64,000 bases of DNA from assembly GCF_007197735.1 (NCBI RefSeq), contig NZ_CP041637.1, forward strand, positions 868,001 through 932,000. The letters run 5' to 3'. The DNA is from Formosa sediminum (lineage in GTDB: Bacteria > Bacteroidota > Bacteroidia > Flavobacteriales > Flavobacteriaceae). The position numbers and the translations under genes are program-made. The notes beneath the pieces were generated by a model. It made no database searches, was not told the origin of the DNA, and saw nothing but the letters and a program-made list of their open reading frames with translations. Shown here in pieces: positions 26,239 through 35,313 of this stretch; position 1 is the stretch's first letter; each line of letters starts with the position of its first letter.

Positions 26239-28149
26239 ATGGCAAAGGTTATACCGTTTAGCTTATTTTCAGATTTTGATATTAATTTATTTAAATCTGG
26301 AAAACATTATAATTTATTCGAAAAATTTGGATCTCATTTAATAACCTGCGAAGGTGAAAAAGGCACTTATTTTGCAGTTTGGGCTCCAAGCGCAAAATCA
26401 GTTTCAGTTATTGGAGATTTTAATTACTGGAACTCTGAAGAGCATCCGCTTTATGTGCGTTGGGATTCTAGCGGAATTTGGGAAGGCTTTATCCCAAATA
26501 TTGGTAAGGGTAGTCTCTATAAATATGCTATTACTAGCCATAATAACGATATAAAAACAGAAAAAGCAGATCCTTACGGGATACGTTGTGAACAGCCCCC
26601 TAAAACTGCATCTATAGTTTGGGACCATTCAGATTATAAATGGAAAGATAAAAGTTGGATGTCTTACCGTAAAGACAAAAATAACTTAGACAAACCTTAT
26701 GCGGTTTACGAAGTACATTTAGGATCTTGGATGCGTAATGTTGAAGAAGATTGTTTTTTAACCTATAAAGAACTTTCTAAAACTTTAGTAAACTATGTAA
26801 AAGACATGAATTTTACTCATGTAGAGTTTATGCCTATTATGGAATATCCTTACGATCCCTCATGGGGCTATCAAATTACAGGATACTTTGCTCCTACATC
26901 ACGATTTGGTACACCTCAAGAATTTATGCAACTTATAGATGCCTTTCACCAAGCAGATATTGGAGTAATTTTAGATTGGGTTCCCTCCCATTTCCCGTCA
27001 GATGCTCATGGTTTAGGCTATTTTGATGGATCTAATTTATACGAGCATCCAGACCCTAGAAAAGGATACCACCAAGATTGGAAAAGTTTAATATTTAATT
27101 ACGACCGTCCAGAAGTTCGTTCATTTTTAATAAGTAATGCCATATATTGGTTACAAAATTATCATGTAGATGCTTTACGAGTAGATGCCGTAGCATCTAT
27201 GATTTATTTAGATTATTCTAGAGAAGATGGCGAATGGGAACCAAATATTTACGGCAGTAACGAAAATCTTGAAGCCGTCTCATTCTTAAAAGAATGTAAT
27301 CAAGCCATATATTCCATGTGTGATGGCGTACAAACTATAGCAGAAGAATCTACAGCTTATACTGGTGTTACCAATAAAGTTGAATTTGGTGGATTAGGCT
27401 TTGGAATGAAATGGATGATGGGTTGGATGCACGATACTTTAGGCTATTTTAAAAAAGATCCTATATATAGAAGTTACCACCAAAACGATATTACCTTTAG
27501 TTTAGCATACGCATTTTCAGAACATTTTATGCTTCCAATTTCCCATGATGAAGTAGTATACGGAAAAAATTCTGTACTCGGTAGAATGCCAGGAGACGAA
27601 TGGCAACGTTTTGCTAACCTAAGATTGCTTTACGGATATATGTATACACATCCCGGAACTAAACTGTTATTTATGGGTTCTGAATTTGGGCAGTACAACG
27701 AGTGGAATTCGTTAAGTAGTTTAGATTGGAATTTGCTAGAATTTAATCCGCATATACACACCAAAGCGTATGTTAAAACATTAAACACATTATATAAAAA
27801 TACGCCGGCTTTATATGAAAAAGGATTTAGCCAAGAAGGATTTGAATGGATAAGTTACGACGATCATCAAAACGCAGTTATATCTTACATTAGAAAAGGA
27901 CATAATTCAGAAAACGACCTTATAGTTGTATGTAATTTTACACCTAATAGTCACAAAAATTATAATATTGGTGTACCCAGAATTGGACGATTAATAGAAG
28001 TTTTTAACAGTGATAATACCACATTTGGTGGTAGTGGTGTTTTAAATAGCAAAACCATAAAAATTGAAAAAGAAACTTGGAATAACAAACCATTTAAAGC
28101 CTCTATAACAGTACCACCTTTAGCCATTGCTATTTTTAAATATAAATAA
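26239..28149 (+). CDS. glgB: 1,4-alpha-glucan branching enzyme
   Basis: A 636-residue GH13 enzyme that forms alpha-1,6 branches in glycogen. An N-terminal CBM48 domain is at about 25-130 (GTYFAVWAPSAKSVSVIGDFN), and the catalytic (beta/alpha)8 barrel at about 145-520 has the nucleophile Asp in DALRVDAVASM, the acid/base Glu in QTIAEESTAY and the transition-state His-Asp in PISHDEVVYG. An all-beta C-terminal domain follows. It lies 62 bp after glgC on the same strand, completing the glycogen synthesis set; no glgP (phosphorylase) or glgX is present in the window. Confidence 0.96.
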   Translation: MAKVIPFSLFSDFDINLFKSGKHYNLFEKFGSHLITCEGEKGTYFAVWAPSAKSVSVIGDFNYWNSEEHPLYVRWDSSGIWEGFIPNIGKGSLYKYAITSHNNDIKTEKADPYGIRCEQPPKTASIVWDHSDYKWKDKSWMSYRKDKNNLDKPYAVYEVHLGSWMRNVEEDCFLTYKELSKTLVNYVKDMNFTHVEFMPIMEYPYDPSWGYQITGYFAPTSRFGTPQEFMQLIDAFHQADIGVILDWVPSHFPSDAHGLGYFDGSNLYEHPDPRKGYHQDWKSLIFNYDRPEVRSFLISNAIYWLQNYHVDALRVDAVASMIYLDYSREDGEWEPNIYGSNENLEAVSFLKECNQAIYSMCDGVQTIAEESTAYTGVTNKVEFGGLGFGMKWMMGWMHDTLGYFKKDPIYRSYHQNDITFSLAYAFSEHFMLPISHDEVVYGKNSVLGRMPGDEWQRFANLRLLYGYMYTHPGTKLLFMGSEFGQYNEWNSLSSLDWNLLEFNPHIHTKAYVKTLNTLYKNTPALYEKGFSQEGFEWISYDDHQNAVISYIRKGHNSENDLIVVCNFTPNSHKNYNIGVPRIGRLIEVFNSDNTTFGGSGVLNSKTIKIEKETWNNKPFKASITVPPLAIAIFKYK

Positions 28150-28192
28150 ACACATTATTTTGTATTATGTTTAATTTTAGTTCTAAAAGAAA

Positions 28193-28271
28193 ATACCATG
28201 TATTATAAGTAATTGTATTTTTAATACATGGTATGGATGGCGCTCTGAAGTTTACTTCAGATTTTATACCA
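28193..28271 (+). promoter_or_regulatory. Structured leader before the GH31 gene
   Basis: A perfect 13-bp stem (28193-28205 with 28222-28234) is followed by a small perfect hairpin CTGAAG-TTTA-CTTCAG (28245-28260). The segment TGGTAT (28229-28234) can alternatively pair with ATACCA (28266-28271), closing the second hairpin instead of the first. The two pairings exclude each other. No T-run follows, so this may be an RNA switch, a processing site or simply a terminator/leader remnant. Confidence 0.45.
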
Positions 28272-28287
28272 TTCTAATTGATATACT

Positions 28288-30690
28288 ATGATTATAAATA
28301 CAGAATTAGAACACAAGGGAAATCAATATCCAAATCATATTGTTTTCTACGAAAAAAATATTAATACCTTACTTTTTAAAACAGAAAACGGTGTAAGCTT
28401 ACAACTTACTATCGTTCGCGATAGTATTTTACGTTTTCGATATGCATCTTTTGTTAATTTTGAAAACGATTTTTCGTATGCCATTACAAAATATGCCAAA
28501 ACCGGATACAATCATTTAGAAGTTACAGAAACCGATCAGTATTACATTGTAACTACATCTAAACTGATATGTAATATTAATAAAAGCAACTTAAAAATAT
28601 CTATTTTCGATAGTTTAGACTTCTCCTTAATTTGTGAAGATGAGATTGGTTACCATTGGGAAGAAAGTTACGACTTTGGGGGAAACATTGTAAAAATGAG
28701 TAAAGTCTCTAATGATGGCGAAAGTTATTACGGTTTAGGAGACAAACCCGATCATTTAAATTTAAAAGGAAAGCGTTTTGAAAATTGGGTGTCAGACTCC
28801 TTTGCTTTTGGTAAATATACAGATCCTTTATACAAGGCTATTCCGTTTTATACAGGTTTACATCACGGAAAATCTTATGGTATATTTTTCGATAATTCTT
28901 TTAAATCCTGTTTTGATTTTGCACACGAACGCAAAAATATAACGAGTTTCTGGGCTTACGGAGGAGAAATGAATTACTACTTTATGTATGGTCCGAAAAT
29001 GACAGATGTAGTTGCAAATTACACCGATTTAACTGGAAAACCTCATCAATTGCCAGCATTATGGTCTTTAGGCTATCACCAATGTAAATGGAGCTATTAT
29101 CCAGAAAATAAAGTTAAAGAAATTACATCTAAATTTAGAGAGCTAAACATACCATGCGATGCCATTTATTTAGATATAGATTATATGGAGGGATTTCGAT
29201 GTTTTACCTGGAACAAAGACTATTTTCCAGACCCAAAACGTATAGTTAAAGAACTAGCAGACGAGGGATTTAAAACCATTGTCATTATAGATCCAGGAAT
29301 TAAAATAGATCCTGATTATCATGTGTTTCAGGAAGCTTTAGATAAAGATTATTTCTGTAAACGTGCAGATGGTCCATATATGAAAGGAAAAGTTTGGCCA
29401 GGACAATGCTATTTTCCAGATTTTACTAAAGCAGAAGTTAGAGACTGGTGGTCTGATTTATTTAAAGAACTGGTAGAAGATATAGGTGTAAGAGGCGTTT
29501 GGAACGACATGAACGAGCCTGCTGTAATGGAAGTTCCAAATAAAACGTTTCCAGACGATGTACGTCACGATTACGAAGGAAACCCATGTAGCCATAGAAA
29601 AGCACATAATGTATATGGCATGCAAATGGCCAGAGCAACTTACCATGGACTAAAGAAATTTGCATATCCTAAGCGTCCGTTTGTTATTACAAGAGCGGCC
29701 TATTCAGGAACACAACGTTACAGTTCGTCTTGGACCGGAGATAATATTGCATCTTGGGAACATTTATGGATTGCCAATGTACAAGCACAACGTATGTCGC
29801 TTTCCGGATTTTCTTTTATAGGCAGTGATATTGGAGGGTTTGCAGAACAACCTAATGGCGAGTTGTACGCACGATGGATTCAGTTAGGTGTGTTTCATCC
29901 GTTTTGTAGAACACATTCTTCTGGAGATCATGGCGAACAAGAACCCTGGATGTTTGGTGACGAAGTAACAGATATTGTACGTAGTTTTATAGAATTACGC
30001 TACCAACTTCTCCCCTATTTATATACTGCTTTTTGGCAATATTTAGATGAAGGTATTCCCATATTAAAATCGCTTGTACTTTACGATCAAGACGATATTC
30101 AAACCCATTATCGTACAGACGAATTTATGTACGGAAACGACATTTTAGTGTGCCCCATTTTAGAACCAAATTCTAAAGGACGCCGTATGTATATACCTCG
30201 CGGAAAATGGTATAACTTCTGGACTAAAGAACTTATTAAAGGCGGACGAGAAATTTGGATAGATACAGATCTAGATACGATGCCTATTTTTATTAAAGCT
30301 GGAAGTATTATTCCTAAATATCCGGTACAACTATATGTGGGTGAAAAGGAAATTGATGAAGTAGTCTTAGAAGTACATTATAAATTAGGTAAAGCACAAT
30401 CTTTATTATTTGACGACATACATGATGGCTATGATTACACAAAAGGACGTTATAGTTTAAGCAAGTTTAAGCTTAATGGCAAGGCCAACGAGTTAATTAT
30501 ACAGCAACATACCACAGGCAAATTTATAACGCCTTATACACGATTTAAATTGAAATTTATAGGACTCCCTTTCTCTATTTCAAAAATTGAAGTTGATAAT
30601 GTAGCCATTGATTTACCAAATTTAAACGAGGTAAAAACTAATTTTGAATTAATTGTAGATAAAAATTTTACAGAAATACATCTTATGTAA
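28288..30690 (+). CDS. GH31 alpha-glucosidase
   Basis: An 800-residue family-31 glycoside hydrolase. It has an N-terminal galactose-mutarotase-like domain (about 30-235), a catalytic barrel (about 255-600) with the nucleophile Asp407 in GVWNDMNEP and the acid/base Asp485 in WTGDNIASWEHL, and C-terminal beta domains. No signal peptide is visible, so it is probably cytoplasmic and may trim alpha-glucans or maltooligosaccharides. It follows glgB by 138 bp on the same strand, with structured RNA between; a joint role in alpha-glucan turnover is inferred. Confidence 0.92.
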   Translation: MIINTELEHKGNQYPNHIVFYEKNINTLLFKTENGVSLQLTIVRDSILRFRYASFVNFENDFSYAITKYAKTGYNHLEVTETDQYYIVTTSKLICNINKSNLKISIFDSLDFSLICEDEIGYHWEESYDFGGNIVKMSKVSNDGESYYGLGDKPDHLNLKGKRFENWVSDSFAFGKYTDPLYKAIPFYTGLHHGKSYGIFFDNSFKSCFDFAHERKNITSFWAYGGEMNYYFMYGPKMTDVVANYTDLTGKPHQLPALWSLGYHQCKWSYYPENKVKEITSKFRELNIPCDAIYLDIDYMEGFRCFTWNKDYFPDPKRIVKELADEGFKTIVIIDPGIKIDPDYHVFQEALDKDYFCKRADGPYMKGKVWPGQCYFPDFTKAEVRDWWSDLFKELVEDIGVRGVWNDMNEPAVMEVPNKTFPDDVRHDYEGNPCSHRKAHNVYGMQMARATYHGLKKFAYPKRPFVITRAAYSGTQRYSSSWTGDNIASWEHLWIANVQAQRMSLSGFSFIGSDIGGFAEQPNGELYARWIQLGVFHPFCRTHSSGDHGEQEPWMFGDEVTDIVRSFIELRYQLLPYLYTAFWQYLDEGIPILKSLVLYDQDDIQTHYRTDEFMYGNDILVCPILEPNSKGRRMYIPRGKWYNFWTKELIKGGREIWIDTDLDTMPIFIKAGSIIPKYPVQLYVGEKEIDEVVLEVHYKLGKAQSLLFDDIHDGYDYTKGRYSLSKFKLNGKANELIIQQHTTGKFITPYTRFKLKFIGLPFSISKIEVDNVAIDLPNLNEVKTNFELIVDKNFTEIHLM

Positions 30691-30714
30691 TTACATACAA
30701 TTTAAACATATAAA

Positions 30715-30745
30715 AAACGCTCATGAAGATTATTCATGAGCGTTT
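30715..30745. terminator. Bidirectional terminator, GH31 and antiporter genes
   Basis: A perfect 13-bp stem (AAACGCTCATGAA and complement) with a 5-base loop, flanked by A-runs on one side and T-rich sequence on the other. It lies between the convergent stop codons at 30690 and 30770. Confidence 0.8.
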
Positions 30746-30769
30746 ATATTCTTTTTAAAAGTAAAAAAA

Positions 30770-32605
30770 TTACATGTTCTCGACATCGAAAGGTTTTCCT
30801 AAATACACTAAAATATAACCAGGTTCTATAGTATGTTTATCTTTATTTGAAGAAGAAATAATATCTAAAATACCTTTATGGTTTTTAACAAAAATTGGAA
30901 TAATATCTGGATCTGAATCACTAATATTTAACAAGTTTATAAAATGTGTTTTGTCTTTTATTTCAATTTCATTAATCGCAGGATATTTACGAGTAACTTC
31001 ACTTAAAGAATTAAAATCATCGGTTTGAGAAAATAAGCCTTCACGCGGAATTATATCTGCATTATTCATTTCATCAGCCGTTAATAATCTAAACGATCCA
31101 TTTTCACCAAATTGCTTACTAAACTTATTAATAGCGTATTTATTAATGTCTGAACTTGCTGTTAAAGCCATAAGAAATCCAACATCATTCAATTCAATAT
31201 TATCCATTAACGTATCAGAATAAATGTTAGTATTAATGGCTTCAAGACCTAATTCTTCACTCTTCTTAATGTTTAATGGGTTACTATCTATCATAACCAC
31301 ATGTCTTCCATTTTGTTCTAAATAATGACCAATTAAGCGCGATAATTTAGAAGCACCTACAATTAAAATACCTTCAGATTTTTTCAAAAATACTCCTATT
31401 AATTTAGCAAAGACACGTGCTGTTGTGGCATTTAAAAGCACCGTTCCAAGCACAATCATAAACACCAAAGGTGTAATATATTCTGCATCTTGTATACCAC
31501 TTTTAGCAAGCTTTAGTCCAAATAAGGAAGCTATACCTGCAGCAACAATTCCACGAGGTCCTACCCAACTTACAAATAACTTTTCCTTTAATTTTAAAGA
31601 CGATTTATATGTACTTAAAAATACAGCTATAGGTCTAATTATAAATACTACAATAGCAAATAATACTGCTGTATTCCAATTGTAAATAAGTAATAGATCA
31701 CTTATATTAATATTAGCTGCTAATAATATAAATAAGATTGAAATTAATAAAACACTAAGCGATTCTTTAAAATAAAGTAACTCTTTTAAATAAGGCGATT
31801 TAGAATTTCCTAAAACCATACCCATTACCACAACTGCTAAAAGACCAGACTCGTGAGCAAAAGAATCGGACAACACAAATACTCCTAATACAGAGGCTAA
31901 AGCAAAAACATTAAGTAAGTAATGCGGAATCCATTTTTTATTAATTATAGTATTTAAAGCATGTGCAAACGTAAACCCAAATGTAAACCCAAATAATACA
32001 ATTTTACCAAATTCTATAAAGGCACGTTTTGTAAACTCTCCACCAGCATCTACACTAATAAATTCAAAAACCAATACGGCAATTAAAGCCCCAATAGGAT
32101 CTATTAAAATACCTTCCCATTTTAACACCGCAGAGACATCTTTTGGTAATGGAATATTTCTTAAAATGGGCGTAATTACAGTTGGTCCTGTAACAATAAT
32201 TAATGATGAAAATAAAAATGAAATTTCCCAACTTAAATAAAAGGTATAATGGGCTGCTATTGCTGCTCCAAAAAAAGTAACCGCAGATCCTAAAGTAATA
32301 AGTTTAGTTATGGCAGGTGCAACGTTTTTAATTTCGTTTAATTTTAACGTTAAACCACCTTCAAATAAAATAATACTAATAGCTAAAGAGACAAAATAAA
32401 ATAAACTTTCACCCGGAAATAAACCTTCTCTCCCATTCCAAATGGGTTCAATCCATTTAGATCCATCTTCAGAAAAAAATTCTGCCGCAATAGGGCCAAC
32501 CAATAATCCAATAAGTATTAAAGGCAAAATGGCAGGAATTTTAAATTTCCAAGCTACCCATTGTGCTAATATCCCTAATATAATTATCCCGGCGAGTTCT
32601 AACAT
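30770..32605 (-). CDS. CPA-family cation/proton antiporter with TrkA-N domain
   Basis: A 611-residue inner-membrane monovalent cation/H+ antiporter. About twelve helices occupy residues 1-400; the core includes GPTVITPILRNIPLP and FVSWVGPRGIVAAGIASL, typical of NhaP/KefB-like exchangers. A cytoplasmic RCK/TrkA-N domain follows (about 407-530; ILIVGASKLSRLIGHYL, then MIDSNP, an NAD-binding Rossmann start), then a short C-terminal RCK_C-like part. The family controls Na+ or K+ and pH. Which ion it carries is not visible. It converges with the GH31 gene. Confidence 0.9.
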   Translation of the reverse strand: MLELAGIIILGILAQWVAWKFKIPAILPLILIGLLVGPIAAEFFSEDGSKWIEPIWNGREGLFPGESLFYFVSLAISIILFEGGLTLKLNEIKNVAPAITKLITLGSAVTFFGAAIAAHYTFYLSWEISFLFSSLIIVTGPTVITPILRNIPLPKDVSAVLKWEGILIDPIGALIAVLVFEFISVDAGGEFTKRAFIEFGKIVLFGFTFGFTFAHALNTIINKKWIPHYLLNVFALASVLGVFVLSDSFAHESGLLAVVVMGMVLGNSKSPYLKELLYFKESLSVLLISILFILLAANINISDLLLIYNWNTAVLFAIVVFIIRPIAVFLSTYKSSLKLKEKLFVSWVGPRGIVAAGIASLFGLKLAKSGIQDAEYITPLVFMIVLGTVLLNATTARVFAKLIGVFLKKSEGILIVGASKLSRLIGHYLEQNGRHVVMIDSNPLNIKKSEELGLEAINTNIYSDTLMDNIELNDVGFLMALTASSDINKYAINKFSKQFGENGSFRLLTADEMNNADIIPREGLFSQTDDFNSLSEVTRKYPAINEIEIKDKTHFINLLNISDSDPDIIPIFVKNHKGILDIISSSNKDKHTIEPGYILVYLGKPFDVENM

Positions 32606-32752
32606 GCATTTTTTTTCTTAGGTGAAGATATAAAAGTTTTGGTTTATTTAAAGTGCTCGTTTATTTTTTATGTTAAAAAACACCCAATAAAAAATAACAA
32701 TTACTTAAAACTACTACACTATTTTTAACTTTACAGCATAAAATTAATAAAC

Positions 32753-33613
32753 ATGAAATTATATCCTATTGAAACAGGAAATTTTAAACTCGATGGTGGG
32801 GCTATGTTTGGTGTTGTGCCTAAAACAATTTGGCAAAAAACAAACCCTGCAGATGCTAATAATTTAATTGATATTGCAGCGAGGTCTTTACTAATTGAAG
32901 ATGGAGACAGGCTTATTTTAATAGATACAGGAATGGGTAATAAACAATCTGATAAATTTTTTGGTTATTATTACTGCTGGGGAAATCATTCTATAGATGC
33001 ATCTTTAAAATCATATGGTTTTCATAGAGACGATATTACAGATGTGTTTTTAACACATTTACATTTTGACCATGTTGGTGGTAGTATTCAATGGAATAAA
33101 GACAGAACAGGGTATGAGACTGCTTTTAAAAATGCTCATTTCTGGAGTAATAAAGACCATTGGTTATGGGCCACACAACCCAATGCTAGAGAAAAAGCCT
33201 CTTTTTTTAAGGAAAACATTATCCCTATTGAAGACAGTGGACAACTAAAATTTACGAGTCTCCCAGAACATGATTTACTAAAGAATAGTGAATTGGGTTT
33301 CGATATTTTATTTGTAGATGGACATACCGATAAGCAAATGATTCCTCAGCTTAAATACAAAGATAAAACCATTGTATTTATGGCCGATTTATTACCTACA
33401 GTAGGACATATCCCGCTACCTTATGTAATGGGGTACGATACACGACCGCTCTTAACTTTTAATGAAAAAGAAAAGTTTTTAAATCTTGCTGCCGACAATA
33501 ATTATTACCTATTTTTGGAGCACGATGCTCACAACGAAATAATTACTCTAAAACATACAGAAAAAGGCGTACGTTTAAAAGATACGTACACCTGCAACGC
33601 TATTTTTAATTAA
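32753..33613 (+). CDS. MBL-fold metallo-hydrolase
   Basis: A 286-residue metallo-beta-lactamase-fold protein without signal peptide. The metal-binding motif is THLHFDHVGG, with further ligands in DGHTDKQ and FLEHDAHNE, so two metal ions are likely bound. It resembles quorum-quenching-lactonase/beta-lactamase-like hydrolases broadly, but the substrate is not identifiable. The subtilase gene starts 17 bp after its stop, so they may be co-transcribed. Confidence 0.88.
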   Translation: MKLYPIETGNFKLDGGAMFGVVPKTIWQKTNPADANNLIDIAARSLLIEDGDRLILIDTGMGNKQSDKFFGYYYCWGNHSIDASLKSYGFHRDDITDVFLTHLHFDHVGGSIQWNKDRTGYETAFKNAHFWSNKDHWLWATQPNAREKASFFKENIIPIEDSGQLKFTSLPEHDLLKNSELGFDILFVDGHTDKQMIPQLKYKDKTIVFMADLLPTVGHIPLPYVMGYDTRPLLTFNEKEKFLNLAADNNYYLFLEHDAHNEIITLKHTEKGVRLKDTYTCNAIFN

Positions 33614-33629
33614 CATTATTAAACAACAA

Positions 33630-35243
33630 ATGAATATTATTAAACCCATTCTTTTTTCTGCAATTGCAGCAACTGTTTTAACAAGCTGTGGTGGAGGTGC
33701 CAAAGTACTTTCAACACCTATCGAAAATATAGATAGCATACCTTTAAAAGTATCGCCTTTAACAGAAACTCAAAAACATACTTGGGGACATTTAGATCTT
33801 ATACAAGATACTATTCCAGGAATGAGTGTAGATAAAGCCTACACTGAAATTATTAAAAATAATGAAGGAAAAACGGTTATTGTAGCCGTTATTGATTCTG
33901 GAATTGATATTGAACACGAAGATTTAGATGGTGTTATTTGGACTAACGAAAAAGAAATTCCAAATAACGGTATAGACGACGATAAAAACGGATTTGTAGA
34001 CGATGTACACGGGTGGAACTTTTTAGGAGATACTTACGACGAACAATTAGAATATGTAAGAATTTTAGCTACAGGGGACGAATCTAATCCTGATTATGCA
34101 AGAGCTAAAAAAGAATACGACCAAGAATATGCTAAATTTATAAACTACAAAACACAATACGAGCAGTTATTACAACAATTAAAAGGTGCAGACGAATTAA
34201 TCTCTGCTAAATTAAATAAGTCTGATTATAACTTAGCTGATATTGAAACTATTGAAGCTGCAGACGATGAAGCCTTATCTACTGCAGTTGCTATTGGAAA
34301 ATATATCTTAGGTCTTGGTTTTGAAGATGTAAATGCTGCTAAAAAAGATTTAAACAATGGTCTTGAAAGTATTTCTGAACGTTTAAATTACAATTTAAAT
34401 ATTAAATTTCAAGGTAGAAAAACAGGAGACAATCCAGACGATTTAACAGATGTTGGTTACGGTAATGGTAACGTTATGCCAGTAAAAGATTCTGAAAGTC
34501 ACGGAACTCATGTTGCCGGAATTATTGCTGCAGAACGTAACAATGGTTTAGGTGTAAATGGCGTTGCAAATAATGTAAAAATCATGAGTATTAGAGCAGT
34601 CCCTAATGGAGATGAGTACGATAAAGATATAGCATTAGCTATTCGTTATGCGGTAGATAATGGTGCACAAATTATTAACGGAAGTTTTGGTAAATACTAC
34701 TCACCACATAGTGACTGGGTAAGAGATGCTATTGCATATGCAAGTGAAAACGATGTTTTATTTGTTAACGCCGCTGGTAACGAAGGTCAAGATTTAGATG
34801 TTAAAAATTGTTTCCCTAACGACCAAATAGACAATGGTCCAGAAGTAGGAGATACTTTTGTAACAGTTGGAGCTCTAGAACCTAAATACGGACCAGAAAT
34901 GGTTGCTGGTTTCTCTAACTACGGTAAAATTAATGTAGATGTATTTTCTCCAGGTGCTAAAATTTATTCTACTGTTCCAGGTAGCGATAAATACGACACT
35001 AAAGGTGGTACTTCTATGGCTGCTCCTGCTGTAGCTGGTGTTGCAGCATTAATTCGTTCGCAATATCCTAAATTATCTGCTACCCAAGTAAAGCAAGTTT
35101 TAATGGATTCTGGTTTACCTGTAAATATAGACGTGATAGTATCTGGAGACCCAAGTAATAAAAAACCTTTTGCAGATTTATCTAAATCTACTAAAATGGT
35201 AAATGCTTATAATGCTTTAATTTTAGCTTCAAAATTAAAATAA
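33630..35243 (+). CDS. S8 (subtilisin-like) serine protease lipoprotein
   Basis: A 537-residue lipoprotein with lipobox LTSC (Cys20). The catalytic triad is Asp89 in VAVIDSGIDIEHEDLDG, His291 in SHGTHVAG and Ser462 in GGTSMAAPAVAG; the oxyanion Asn is in NAAGNEG. The Asp-to-His distance is about 200 residues, far longer than the roughly 30 of subtilisin, because of a charged helical insertion at about 130-275. It is followed by a clear terminator at 35262-35294. Probably a periplasmic or surface-anchored protease. Confidence 0.9.
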   Translation: MNIIKPILFSAIAATVLTSCGGGAKVLSTPIENIDSIPLKVSPLTETQKHTWGHLDLIQDTIPGMSVDKAYTEIIKNNEGKTVIVAVIDSGIDIEHEDLDGVIWTNEKEIPNNGIDDDKNGFVDDVHGWNFLGDTYDEQLEYVRILATGDESNPDYARAKKEYDQEYAKFINYKTQYEQLLQQLKGADELISAKLNKSDYNLADIETIEAADDEALSTAVAIGKYILGLGFEDVNAAKKDLNNGLESISERLNYNLNIKFQGRKTGDNPDDLTDVGYGNGNVMPVKDSESHGTHVAGIIAAERNNGLGVNGVANNVKIMSIRAVPNGDEYDKDIALAIRYAVDNGAQIINGSFGKYYSPHSDWVRDAIAYASENDVLFVNAAGNEGQDLDVKNCFPNDQIDNGPEVGDTFVTVGALEPKYGPEMVAGFSNYGKINVDVFSPGAKIYSTVPGSDKYDTKGGTSMAAPAVAGVAALIRSQYPKLSATQVKQVLMDSGLPVNIDVIVSGDPSNKKPFADLSKSTKMVNAYNALILASKLK

Positions 35244-35261
35244 ATAACCCTTAGTATATTT

Positions 35262-35294
35262 AACCTCATCAACCAAAACTTGATGAGGTTTTTT
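35262..35294 (+). terminator. Terminator after the subtilase gene
   Basis: A perfect 11-bp stem (AACCTCATCAA and complement) with a 7-base loop, then six T. Confidence 0.85.
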
Positions 35295-35313
35295 ATTTAA
35301 AACCCCCACATAT

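Noticed and set aside
23499-30690. Polysaccharide utilisation locus around the alpha-glucosidase
   Set aside because: No SusC/SusD pair or exported hydrolase is present in this cluster; the genes fit intracellular glycogen metabolism.
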